Made by a program: the position numbers and the translations under genes. The notes beneath the pieces were generated by a model. That model had not been told where the DNA came from and searched no databases. It saw only the letters and a list, made by a program, of their open reading frames with translations. Shown here one piece after another: positions 1 to 4,829 of a stretch of DNA of 6,831 bases (positions are counted from its first letter, which is position 1; each line of letters starts with the position of its first letter). Source of the DNA: Candidatus Halarchaeoplasma halalkaliphilum (lineage in GTDB: Archaea; Thermoplasmatota; Thermoplasmata; Halarchaeoplasmatales; Halarchaeoplasmataceae); assembly GCA_007133925.1 (NCBI GenBank), contig SLLU01000046.1:1-6831 (forward strand), in the 5' to 3' direction.

Positions 1-5
1 ATAAC

Positions 6-1562
6 ATGTTCAGGGGATTGTTCGGCAGGGGGCCCAAGCGGGCAAGCAAGGTGGAGGAGCAGAAGCTCATAATGATGGCCAAGAAGATCAAGGCCGAACC
101 GGAGATGGTGATACCGACGTGTGAGAGCAGTTGCTTTCTCTGTCCTTTCAAAAAAGAGAAGAAATATGTTAACAAGTTGAAGGGTGTAAGGGACGATAGG
201 AATAAACTGGAAAGTTATTCCAAAAGGGGCCCTGATCTCACCAAGGCCGTTGCAGCGGCCATGATACTGGCCCACGACGGCAAGGCAAAGGTACTGGCCA
301 ACGCCAAGACCCCCCAGGGTAACATATCCTATGCCAAAAGGGGTAATGCAGAGGCCAAGTATCTGGTGGGAGTACAGCACTTCGACGATCCGTACCTCAG
401 ACTAATGGCATATCACGATCACGCCAAGAAGGGATACCACATATACTCCTGGGAAGGTCATTTGGTGTGTACAGCCAAGGAGGATAAACCTCCAAAGGAG
501 TATGTTAAAAGTGTGATATCCTCTTCTCCCTATCGCTTCCGTGGTGACGGTAAAGTGTATACGTGTCCCCACGACCTGGATGACCGGACCCATCTTTCTC
601 TTACGTGGAGGTCCCCGGGTTTGCTATTCAAGGTTTGCGGAAGGTGTGCCCGGGACGATACCAACCTGTTCATACACTTCGGCAGCGGCATCGCTTCCAG
701 GGAAAACAGCGAGCTCTTTACTGTGGGGGGACGATATGTTATGGAATGCGCTTCGGATTGTGATAATTGTTTGATGGACAGTTCCATGTCATCCCTGAAG
801 AGTTCCACCCGGGAGGAGTACCTGGAGGGTAGTATATCTGATCAAAGCTTCGTGGAGAAAGTGGCCCGGGAGAATCGTGCGGTCCTTTCACGGAAGGGGG
901 CCGTTTATGCAGTTGGCGAGAGGTGTTACGGTAAGGACGGTGAGGCGTTCCTGGCTTCTCTCAGGTACGAGGATTGGGAGGAGGATATACTGAGGAAGGT
1001 CATGGAATTCACCGGTCCGGTGATGCTGGAGCACGGCACGGTGAACGAGCTCCTGGAGAAGGTATGGGACGAGAAGGCCAAGGAGGTGTTGGGGGTCATG
1101 CTGGACGACAGTGAGGTTGTGGAGGAACTGGTGTCCGATAGCTCGGAGATCCCCAGGGAGGTGGTCCGGAAGGCCAGGAAGCTCAAGACTGAGATGGATG
1201 AGATATCTTCACTGCCCTCTTTCAGGGAGATACCACCCAGGGCAAGGTTCGCCCACGACATGGTCATAGCCTACAAGACCCAGGGAACCGAGGGCGCCCT
1301 GAATTTCATCAAGGAACAAGATCCCAGGGACACCCGCATGAAGGCCATCGCCTACGGCTTCCTGTGCGCCATCGGACGGGCCCAGGCGAACAGGTGGAAG
1401 TACGACGATACCGAGGTGGAGACCGGGGAATTCCTGTCCGAGTACTTTTCAAGATTGTTCGAGAACAGTGGTGAAGAATACGCCCGTACACTCCAGGAAC
1501 TGCTGAAGATGAGCGGTTCCACGGAGACCATAGTCCTGAAGGACGGTACCAGACTCAGGTGA
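6..1562 (+). CDS. Cysteine-rich soluble protein of unknown function, 518 aa
   Basis: I do not recognise this family. The frame is open for all 518 codons and ends in TGA. No membrane segment or signal peptide is visible. Two CX3CX2C clusters stand out: C39/C43/C46 and C248/C252/C255. Between them lie C155, C187 (in TCPHD) and a CXXC pair C211/C214 (VCGRC), so the first half or so (about residues 35-260) may bind zinc or an iron-sulfur cluster. C307 and one cysteine near residue 453 are isolated. The rest, from about residue 270, is charged, acidic and apparently helical. The start is uncertain: the frame stays open to the window edge, so the gene may begin upstream, and ATG codons at 72 and 75 (with GGAGG at 53-57) are alternatives. 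The gene converges on the TumA/TumE operon and shows no functional link to it. A metal-binding regulatory or nucleic-acid-binding role is possible but is only inference. Confidence 0.85.
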   Translation: MFRGLFGRGPKRASKVEEQKLIMMAKKIKAEPEMVIPTCESSCFLCPFKKEKKYVNKLKGVRDDRNKLESYSKRGPDLTKAVAAAMILAHDGKAKVLANAKTPQGNISYAKRGNAEAKYLVGVQHFDDPYLRLMAYHDHAKKGYHIYSWEGHLVCTAKEDKPPKEYVKSVISSSPYRFRGDGKVYTCPHDLDDRTHLSLTWRSPGLLFKVCGRCARDDTNLFIHFGSGIASRENSELFTVGGRYVMECASDCDNCLMDSSMSSLKSSTREEYLEGSISDQSFVEKVARENRAVLSRKGAVYAVGERCYGKDGEAFLASLRYEDWEEDILRKVMEFTGPVMLEHGTVNELLEKVWDEKAKEVLGVMLDDSEVVEELVSDSSEIPREVVRKARKLKTEMDEISSLPSFREIPPRARFAHDMVIAYKTQGTEGALNFIKEQDPRDTRMKAIAYGFLCAIGRAQANRWKYDDTEVETGEFLSEYFSRLFENSGEEYARTLQELLKMSGSTETIVLKDGTRLR

Positions 1563-1576
1563 TGATGATCTACTGG

Positions 1577-1589
1577 TGAACTCAGTTCA
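1577..1589. repeat. 13-bp palindrome after the 518-aa gene
   Basis: TGAACT and AGTTCA form a perfect inverted repeat around one central C, 15 bases after the stop codon. As RNA the loop is too tight for a full hairpin, so it could be a protein site or part of a termination region. No T-run follows directly. Confidence 0.3.
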
Positions 1590-1671
1590 TCTGCATGTTA
1601 CGATTAACAATCGCTACATGATGTGGAACGGATCGGGGAAAATGTGTTTTCAGTGGAAAAGGTCCCATCAT

Positions 1672-1690
1672 TCATCTAAGAAATAGATGA
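1672..1690 (-). terminator. Stem-loop after the tumE-like gene, possible terminator
   Basis: TCATCTA (1672-1678) and TAGATGA (1684-1690) form a perfect 7-bp stem with a 5-base loop, two bases beyond the stop codon of the minus-strand TumE-like gene. Read on the minus strand it is followed some bases later by a short CCTTTTCC tract. It lies in the 130-base gap between two convergent genes, so it may end transcription from either side. There is no strong T-run next to the stem, which lowers confidence. Confidence 0.35.
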
Positions 1691-1692
1691 TC

Positions 1693-2061
1693 TTACTCTA
1701 TCCGATCCTTTATGAAGCCAAGAAATTCAATCACTCCTATTTTCGGATCTGGGCTTAGCTCACATTCCTTAACGTTATTATCGCTTTCAAAATGAAAATG
1801 TTCAGGATATGTGGCGATATCCTTATGATGAGGAGCATTATCGTGACGGAAAATGGTGTTGTCAATCATCCTTCGTTCCCAATGATAAGAATATTTTCTT
1901 CCTGATATCCGTACTTCCAGGAAAGAACCTTCGCAAAATAGTATTCTCAAACCCATGGGAGTACCGAGAGTGCCTCTGGTGATGAATCCATCTTTAACTA
2001 TGGTGGAGAACTTTGTAAGAGCGATTTCTTTTAGGAAGAGGTAGATATCTTCTTCATCCAT
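1693..2061 (-). CDS. TumE-type toxin (DUF6516 family), 122 aa
   Basis: The protein is probably the toxin of a type II TA pair of the TumE/DUF6516 family. The match rests on a recognisable core: a hydrophobic YLFLKEIAL start, a GRKYSYHW stretch (residues 54-61), then RHDNAPHH (72-79) and YPEHFHF (85-91). The conserved Arg, Asp and His residues are likely functional. I chose ATG at 2061 because family members begin close to the YL..L..AL helix; the frame stays open to an ATG at 2118, which would add 19 charged residues with no family resemblance. An AAGGA sits directly against the chosen ATG with no spacing, so translation probably depends on coupling to the upstream antitoxin, whose end overlaps by 31 bases. 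The molecular target cannot be read from the sequence. Family assignment is from memory of the motifs, fairly sure. Confidence 0.8.
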   Translation of the reverse strand: MDEEDIYLFLKEIALTKFSTIVKDGFITRGTLGTPMGLRILFCEGSFLEVRISGRKYSYHWERRMIDNTIFRHDNAPHHKDIATYPEHFHFESDNNVKECELSPDPKIGVIEFLGFIKDRIE

Positions 2062-2324
2062 TCCTTGAACTTGACGATCTGTTTGTTTAGATTTTCCCAT
2101 TCTATCAATTCTTCCCATGCAGGATGTGCATCAACTTCACCCTTCTCTATTTTTTCTTCCAGTTCTTCGGGACTATCAACGTCATATTTGTTCCTGAGTT
2201 TCTCAATTTCAACTGATGCATTGCACAAACTACGATCTAGAAAAGAGGAGATACTTTCCTCCAAAACCTCTTCCTCGGAAAGGTGCAGATCTTTAGAAAT
2301 ATTTTTTACAAGTTCGGCCTTCAT
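2031..2324 (-). CDS. TumA-type antitoxin, partner of TumE-like toxin, 97 aa
   Basis: This small, acidic, fully helical-looking protein precedes the DUF6516 toxin gene and overlaps it by 31 bases (2031-2061), the usual antitoxin-first order. Residues 1-32 form an N-terminal helical segment (LHLSEEEVLEESISSFLDRS) that could dimerise or bind DNA. The middle and end (SPEELEEKIEKGEVDAHPAW, then EELIEWENL) resemble the region found next to DUF6516 toxins, where the C-terminal part wraps the toxin. ATG at 2324 is 24 bases from the near edge of a good TATA box, which suggests a leaderless mRNA and supports this start. Its role would be to neutralise the toxin and, with it, probably to repress its own promoter. 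No canonical RHH, HTH or AbrB motif is evident. The name is by analogy and context. Confidence 0.75.
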   Translation of the reverse strand: MKAELVKNISKDLHLSEEEVLEESISSFLDRSLCNASVEIEKLRNKYDVDSPEELEEKIEKGEVDAHPAWEELIEWENLNKQIVKFKEWMKKISTSS

Positions 2325-2325
2325 C

Positions 2326-2343
2326 AGATATCATATCGTATCT
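2326..2343. promoter_or_regulatory. Possible operator of the TumA/TumE promoter
   Basis: AGATA (2326-2330) and TATCT (2339-2343) form an 18-bp imperfect dyad lying exactly between the TATA box and the start codon, where a repressor would block transcription. The arms are only 5 bp in AT-rich DNA, so chance is possible. Confidence 0.25.
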
Positions 2344-2348
2344 CTGTG

Positions 2349-2357
2349 TATATAAAT
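2349..2357 (-). promoter_or_regulatory. TATA box of the TumA/TumE operon
   Basis: On the minus strand ATTTATATA fits the archaeal TATA consensus. Its near edge is 25 bases from the A of the TumA start codon, so transcription should begin at or within a few bases of the ATG. Confidence 0.6.
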
Positions 2358-2376
2358 ATTAGGTCTTGACGGCCTC

Positions 2377-2395
2377 TGTTAGAAAACCTCTAACA
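2377..2395. repeat. 7-bp stem-loop between two TA operons
   Basis: TGTTAGA (2377-2383) and TCTAACA (2389-2395) are perfect inverted arms around a 5-base loop. It lies about 160 bases past the RelE stop and just upstream of the TumA promoter, so it could be a late terminator for the RHH/RelE operon or a regulatory site for TumA. The rest of the 2396-2555 gap shows only a short CCCTA-A-TAGGG palindrome (2439-2449) and no gene. Confidence 0.35.
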
Positions 2396-2555
2396 CTAGT
2401 GATAGCAGTTCAATGAGCTGGAGATCCCCTTAATCACCCCCTAATAGGGAACGAGATGATTGGTAATGTGGGCATGCTGACCGACAAATATTGGTGATGG
2501 GATGGATTTAGGGAACAAGTTGGTCATGAACGTGAAATATCATTTGGAACAAATT

Positions 2556-2822
2556 CTATATCTCTCCGATCTCATGTCTAAGAGCTTTGATCAAGCTCTC
2601 TCTGTAAGCATGTTTACGGTGGGTAACTCTCAGGACATAGGTCTTATATTTTTCTTGATGATAATATACCCTGTACTCTCCTACTCTTAATCGCCATAAT
2701 CCTTCAGCGATATTTTTCACGTCTCCTCTTCCTTTTTCGTCGAATTCTACGACTATATCTCTTTTTTCTTTTGAAAATTCCTGCAGTTCCTTTTTTGCTC
2801 TCGGGCTCCAGAGAACCGTCAT
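2556..2822 (-). CDS. RelE/ParE-superfamily toxin, 88 aa
   Basis: The protein has the size and motifs of RelE toxins, which cut mRNA on the ribosome when free of antitoxin. Visible features are the opening strand VLWSPRAKKEL (residues 3-13), two helices to about residue 40, the core strand WRLRVGEYRVYY (43-54) with R44, R46 and R51, and the C-terminal strand YVLRVTHRKHAYRE (62-75) with H68, R69, H71 and Y73. These basic and aromatic residues sit where RelE active-site residues usually are, so it looks intact. Its ATG overlaps the stop of the RHH antitoxin gene in an ATGA (2822-2819), a strong sign of translational coupling. Some RelE relatives (ParE) instead poison gyrase; the RVGEYRV/HRKHAYR pattern favours the ribonuclease branch, but this is inference. 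Confidence 0.88.
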   Translation of the reverse strand: MTVLWSPRAKKELQEFSKEKRDIVVEFDEKGRGDVKNIAEGLWRLRVGEYRVYYHQEKYKTYVLRVTHRKHAYRESLIKALRHEIGEI

Positions 2823-3022
2823 TCCAGTTCCTTCCTCAATTCCTCAGTAGTCAACCATTCATCTTCTTCAGTCCCTTGGAGGATGCTATAGAGGTCTTCT
2901 ATGAATATCCTTCTCAATTCCAACATCTCCCGTATGATCTCATCATAGGTTTGACCCTTAGACCCGACCTTTTTTAACATATCTCTGGTTTCTTTATCGA
3001 TCCGAACGGTAGTTGTAGACAT
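2819..3022 (-). CDS. Ribbon-helix-helix antitoxin, 67 aa
   Basis: This is the antitoxin and probable autorepressor of the RelE-like toxin. Residues 2-8 (STTTVRI) form the DNA-contacting beta strand of a ribbon-helix-helix fold, followed by DKETRDMLKKVG (helix A, 9-20) and TYDEIIREMLEL (helix B, 25-36) with the usual turn between them. Residues 37-67 form an acidic tail (EEDEWLTTEELRKELE) suited to cover the toxin. I chose ATG at 3022 because it puts the strand at the N-terminus and lies 24 bases from the near edge of a TATA box. The frame stays open to an ATG at 3154, but that extension would run through the promoter and operator. The stop shares ATGA with the toxin start. The palindromic GTATAA sites just upstream fit binding by RHH dimers. 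Confidence 0.85.
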   Translation of the reverse strand: MSTTTVRIDKETRDMLKKVGSKGQTYDEIIREMLELRRIFIEDLYSILQGTEEDEWLTTEELRKELE

Positions 3023-3024
3023 TG

Positions 3025-3051
3025 TTATACTTAACGTATAATCGCGTATAA
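3025..3051. promoter_or_regulatory. Operator with three GTATAA half-sites
   Basis: TTATAC (3025-3030) and GTATAA (3036-3041) are a perfect 6-bp inverted repeat with a 5-base spacer. A third copy, GTATAA at 3046-3051, repeats the second in direct orientation exactly 10 bases on and is part of the TATA box. The array spans the TATA box to the start codon of the RHH antitoxin, so occupied sites would exclude TBP or the polymerase. One helical turn between copies fits side-by-side RHH dimers. Confidence 0.6.
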
Positions 3052-3052
3052 A
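3046..3052 (-). promoter_or_regulatory. TATA box of the RHH/RelE operon
   Basis: On the minus strand TTTATAC lies 24 bases from its near edge to the antitoxin ATG (3022), giving a leaderless mRNA. It overlaps the third GTATAA operator half-site. Confidence 0.55.
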
Positions 3053-3203
3053 CAACCTTTGCTTTACGGGCGTTGGGGCAAATTCTTGAAGTGTCGATTG
3101 GCATTGAGTGCTATACAAGAGGTCTATCGGAGAAAGTGATCTGTGAAAGATCAAACCTTTCTAATACTGTATTGGCCTAACTCCAGGATTATCATGTGGT
3201 CAA

Positions 3204-3389
3204 CTAAATCTTCGACGTCGATTTCATCACCGCTCTGATATCATCTTCAGTTAAACGGTATTCTTCATGGATCTCTTTGGTAGTCATCCCGCTTTCCAAC
3301 ATACCTAGAACTTCGTCTACAGTGATCCTAGTGCCTTTGACGATGGGTTTTCCATGTCTAACATCATCATCTATCACGATTTCAGCCAA
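3204..3389 (-). CDS. DUF433 antitoxin-like protein, 61 aa, orphan
   Basis: DUF433 proteins are small helix-turn-helix antitoxins normally followed by a PIN-like (DUF5615) toxin. The family core is clear: VIDDDVRHGKPIVKGTRITV (residues 5-24), then a helical DNA-binding part (DEVLGMLESGMTTKEIHEEY, 25-44; LTEDDIRAVM, 46-55). The protein stops soon after the LTEDDIRA helix, a little shorter than usual, and no toxin gene follows before the RHH promoter. The start is odd: the frame opens with TTG (3389) just after a TAA, while a nearby ATG (3393-3391) is out of frame by one T in ATGTTTGG; with one T fewer the gene would start with ATG. A weak TATA-like AATAAATA at about 3411-3419 on the minus strand would give a leaderless start. 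The gene overlaps the 3' end of the broken PIN reading frame. It may be a functional solitary regulator or a relic. Confidence 0.75.
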   Translation of the reverse strand: MAEIVIDDDVRHGKPIVKGTRITVDEVLGMLESGMTTKEIHEEYRLTEDDIRAVMKSTSKI

Positions 3390-3566
3390 ACATTAACTAT
3401 CTCGTTCACCCTATTTATTATTTCTGTTGCTAAGCCAGCTTGAGCTATCTCGTTCAAAACTTCCATGGGAATATGAAGATGATCCTCACCGAAATGCTCC
3501 TTCACCATCCGTAGGCGTCCGATCTTCAAAAGGGCACTCAAAACATCAGTAATCCAGTATGATCAT
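3374..3566 (-). pseudogene. PIN-domain toxin remnant, frameshifted and truncated
   Basis: From ATG at 3566 the frame reads MIILDY and hits TGA at 3548-3546. Dropping one base of the AA pair at 3551-3552 gives MIILDTDVLSALLKIGRL, then HFGEDHLHIPMEVLNEI, the N-terminal half of a PIN-like ribonuclease (DUF3368 type) with its first catalytic Asp in LDTD. The restored frame ends at TGA 3376-3374 after 63 residues, whereas family members are about twice as long or more, so the later catalytic acids are missing. The ATG shares ATGA with the stop of the UPF0175 gene, the usual arrangement for this pair, which confirms that this was the toxin cistron. The truncation point falls inside the DUF433 start, as if the downstream half had been replaced. 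The single-base shift alone could be a sequencing error; the truncation could not. Confidence 0.65.
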
Positions 3567-3852
3567 CTTCTGTGCTCCAGACACGCCTCAGTACCATGGA
3601 TGCCCGAAGTATTTCTCTCTATGCCTCTTTCAGCCAACATTTTTTTGAAACTTTCGTAATCCATATCGGCGATCTCGACCGCCCTGCCGAGACTTATCTT
3701 CCCTTTCCTATATAGACTGATAGCCAGCTCGATCCTCTTCTCTTTGTTAGCTGCCAGATAGGTGTTCACCGCTTCTTTGATGAACTCTTCCTTCTTTTGA
3801 ATCCTATATTAACGGCTTCATCCAACTTCATATCAAACAGAGATTCACTCAT
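3563..3852 (-). pseudogene. UPF0175 antitoxin gene with a single-base frameshift
   Basis: UPF0175 proteins are small HTH antitoxins paired with PIN-like toxins. From ATG at 3852 the frame reads MSESLFDMKLDEAVNIGFK and then runs out of frame at a run of four A (plus-strand T at 3795-3798); adding one A restores KKEEFIKEAVNTYLAANKEK and a continuous product of about 96 residues, the normal family length. The diagnostic HTH follows: ELAISLYRKGKISLGRAVEI, then ADMDYESFKKMLAERGI. Without repair, a product could only start at GTG 3769 (68 aa), which keeps the HTH. The stop overlaps the PIN gene start (ATGA, 3566-3563). A good TATA box lies 26 bases ahead of ATG 3852. The fault sits in a homopolymer, so a sequencing error is a fair alternative to decay. 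Confidence 0.7.
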
Positions 3853-3877
3853 ATATTTTTATTATGTTGGTTTCTGC

Positions 3878-3884
3878 TTATAAA
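3878..3884 (-). promoter_or_regulatory. TATA box of the UPF0175/PIN operon
   Basis: TTTATAA on the minus strand, 26 bases from its near edge to ATG 3852. The position predicts a leaderless mRNA and supports ATG 3852 as the original start despite the frameshift downstream. Confidence 0.6.
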
Positions 3885-3973
3885 CCTTTCTCGAATACAG
3901 TTGTTTCAAAAGAAAAAAAGGTGATTTCTCCTGGTTCACGTATGATGCTGCGAAACGATATATCAACGCACTG

Positions 3974-3998
3974 TCCCTCGGGGAAAAATATATACTTC
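3974..3998 (+). repeat. 25-bp direct repeat, left copy, promoter-like
   Basis: Identical base for base to 4830-4854; identity stops sharply on both sides. It contains GGGGAAAAATATATAC, a strong archaeal TATA element facing right. Transcription should start at about 4017-4020, where no protein gene begins but an inverted repeat does. Confidence 0.85.
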
Positions 3999-4017
3999 CT
4001 CTTTCTATTATCATTAC

Positions 4018-4066
4018 GTGTCACCTCTTTGTTGGCGAGTTCATCATTCTGACAAAGGGGTGACAC
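4018..4066 (+). ncRNA. Long hairpin at a predicted transcription start; candidate small RNA or leader
   Basis: GTGTCACCTCTTTG (4018-4031) and CAAAGGGGTGACAC (4053-4066) pair over 14 positions, with one pair that would be G-U in RNA, around a 21-base loop. The left arm begins about 25 bases after the TATA core of the left promoter repeat, so the fold would sit at the very 5' end of that transcript. No T-run follows, so it does not look like a terminator. The RNA may continue into vapB (start 4184), making this a structured leader, or end in the 4082-4138 fold. A protein-binding operator or the end of a lost element would also explain an inverted repeat. Confidence 0.35.
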
Positions 4067-4152
4067 ATCTTAATGGTTTACACAGGGTGAACTACGCAGC
4101 GGAAATTTTGGTTTCCAGTAGATAAAAGGCACCTCTGTCGAATCAAATAATG

Positions 4153-4160
4153 TTAAATAC
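4153..4160 (+). promoter_or_regulatory. Probable TATA box of the vapBC operon
   Basis: TTAAATAC ends 24 bases before the vapB ATG, the same spacing as at the minus-strand TA promoters. It is a weaker match than the others. Confidence 0.4.
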
Positions 4161-4183
4161 CATGTAATGATATATGTGATAAG

Positions 4184-4354
4184 ATGGTCAACACAGAGCT
4201 GATAGAAAGGATAGAGAGGATAGAATTCCAGGTCGAATTAATCAAGAAAGGCCTAAAGAACAAACCCGTCCGTATGAAGGGCAGACTCAAGGATATAAAG
4301 ATAGACGAAGAAGATTTCAAAGAAGCCGAAGGATCGGTTTTCAAGGCATGGTGA
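4184..4354 (+). CDS. VapB-type antitoxin, 56 aa
   Basis: This small gene lies just upstream of vapC in antitoxin-first order. The translation opens with a charged amphipathic helix (MVNTELIERIERIEFQVELI, residues 1-20), likely a dimerising coiled coil, then a basic stretch (KKGLKNKPVRMKGRLK, 21-36). The tail IDEEDFKEAEGSVFKAW (40-56) matches the short motif that threads into the PIN toxin's active site in archaeal VapB proteins (a GILKGI..DEED...A..SLFK pattern). The N-terminus shows no obvious AbrB or RHH strand, so DNA binding is less clear than for classical VapB. Its last codons contain GGTGA (4350-4354), which can serve as the ribosome binding site for vapC 12 bases further on. Antitoxin role from context and tail motif, fairly sure. 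Confidence 0.75.
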   Translation: MVNTELIERIERIEFQVELIKKGLKNKPVRMKGRLKDIKIDEEDFKEAEGSVFKAW

Positions 4355-4366
4355 AGAGTTGATACC

Positions 4367-4753
4367 TTGTACGTGATAGATACACATGCCTGGCTTTGGT
4401 TTCTAACTTCTGATGAACGGCTGGGTTCGAAGGCAAAACAAATATTCGAGGAAACTGAGGAAGGAGAAGAGACTTTGGTCTTACCGTCCATTGTAGTTGC
4501 AGAATCTGTTTACATAATCGATAAAAAAGGATATTCCATAGTACTCAGAGATATCATAGAAGATATTGAGATCTCTTCAAATTATATTATACGTCCCATG
4601 GACATATCTGTCCTGAAGTCCCTCTCCAGGGATGATAGGGATCTATCGATCCATGACAAAATAATAGTCATCACTGCTGAGAATGAAAATATTGGCATCA
4701 TCTCACGGGATGAAGCAATAAAGAAAAAGGCCAAAGTCCATGTGATCTGGTAG
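4367..4753 (+). CDS. vapC: VapC-type PIN-domain ribonuclease toxin, 128 aa
   Basis: A complete PIN domain of normal length. The four acidic residues expected to hold Mg2+ are present: D5 in YVIDTHAWLW, E46 in PSIVVAESVY, D97 in SIHDKIIV and D115 in SRDEAI. The protein is therefore probably an active RNA endonuclease; VapC toxins usually cut tRNA or rRNA, but the target cannot be read here. The frame begins at TTG (4367), since it is closed by the vapB stop and no ATG precedes the first beta strand; GTG at 4373 would cut into that strand. A GGTGA at 4350-4354 lies 12 bases ahead. The gene follows vapB by 12 bases and is the only TA operon of the island on the plus strand. The pair is bracketed by the 25-bp promoter repeats. 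Confidence 0.9.
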   Translation: MYVIDTHAWLWFLTSDERLGSKAKQIFEETEEGEETLVLPSIVVAESVYIIDKKGYSIVLRDIIEDIEISSNYIIRPMDISVLKSLSRDDRDLSIHDKIIVITAENENIGIISRDEAIKKKAKVHVIW

Positions 4754-4761
4754 ATGTGCTC

Positions 4762-4789
4762 TCATTCAGATAATGAAAGGGATGTTTTT
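4762..4789 (+). terminator. Probable terminator after vapC
   Basis: TCATT (4762-4766) and AATGA (4772-4776) form a small stem eight bases after the stop, followed by a T5 run at 4785-4789. Archaeal polymerase ends mainly at T-runs, and the same TGATGTTTTT-like context recurs after the membrane protein gene. Confidence 0.4.
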
Positions 4790-4829
4790 CATTTGCCCCA
4801 TGGATTGGTGGAGTTGCGTAGATCCTTCT

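Larger units (their letters stand above)
3853..4183. other. 331-base intergenic region between divergent TA operons
   Basis: No convincing gene lies here. It holds, from left to right, the minus-strand UPF0175 promoter, the left copy of the 25-bp promoter repeat facing right, a strong inverted repeat (4018-4066), a second, weaker fold (ACAGGGTG 4082-4089 against CACCTCTGT 4130-4138, one bulge, with GGAAA 4101-4105 and TTTCC 4112-4116 inside) and the VapB promoter. A 62-codon frame at 3864-4052 has no coding character. Confidence 0.5.

Noticed and set aside
926..1267. Minus-strand frame of 113 codons inside the 518-aa gene
   Set aside because: Serine-rich, low-complexity antisense shadow of an acidic coding strand, with no family resemblance.
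6..1562. CX3CX2C clusters as a radical SAM signature
   Set aside because: The residue before the last Cys is Leu (CESSCFLC) or Asn (CASDCDNC) rather than an aromatic, the motif occurs twice, and no glycine-rich SAM-binding segment follows.
2062..2118. N-terminal extension of the TumE-like toxin from ATG 2118
   Set aside because: The 19 extra residues are charged and unlike the family, and lie wholly within the antitoxin coding region.
2502..2690. Plus-strand 62-codon frame antisense to relE
   Set aside because: It overlaps a clear RelE gene and has no recognisable features or ribosome binding site.
3023..3154. 44-residue N-terminal extension of the RHH antitoxin
   Set aside because: It would be encoded across the TATA box and operator and would put the DNA-binding strand in the middle of the protein.
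3864..4052. Short overlapping frames on both strands in the intergenic region
   Set aside because: Both frames of 62 codons run through the promoter repeat and inverted repeat, with no coding character.
4153..4491. Minus-strand 112-codon frame over vapBC
   Set aside because: Serine- and leucine-rich shadow of the vapB and vapC coding strands.
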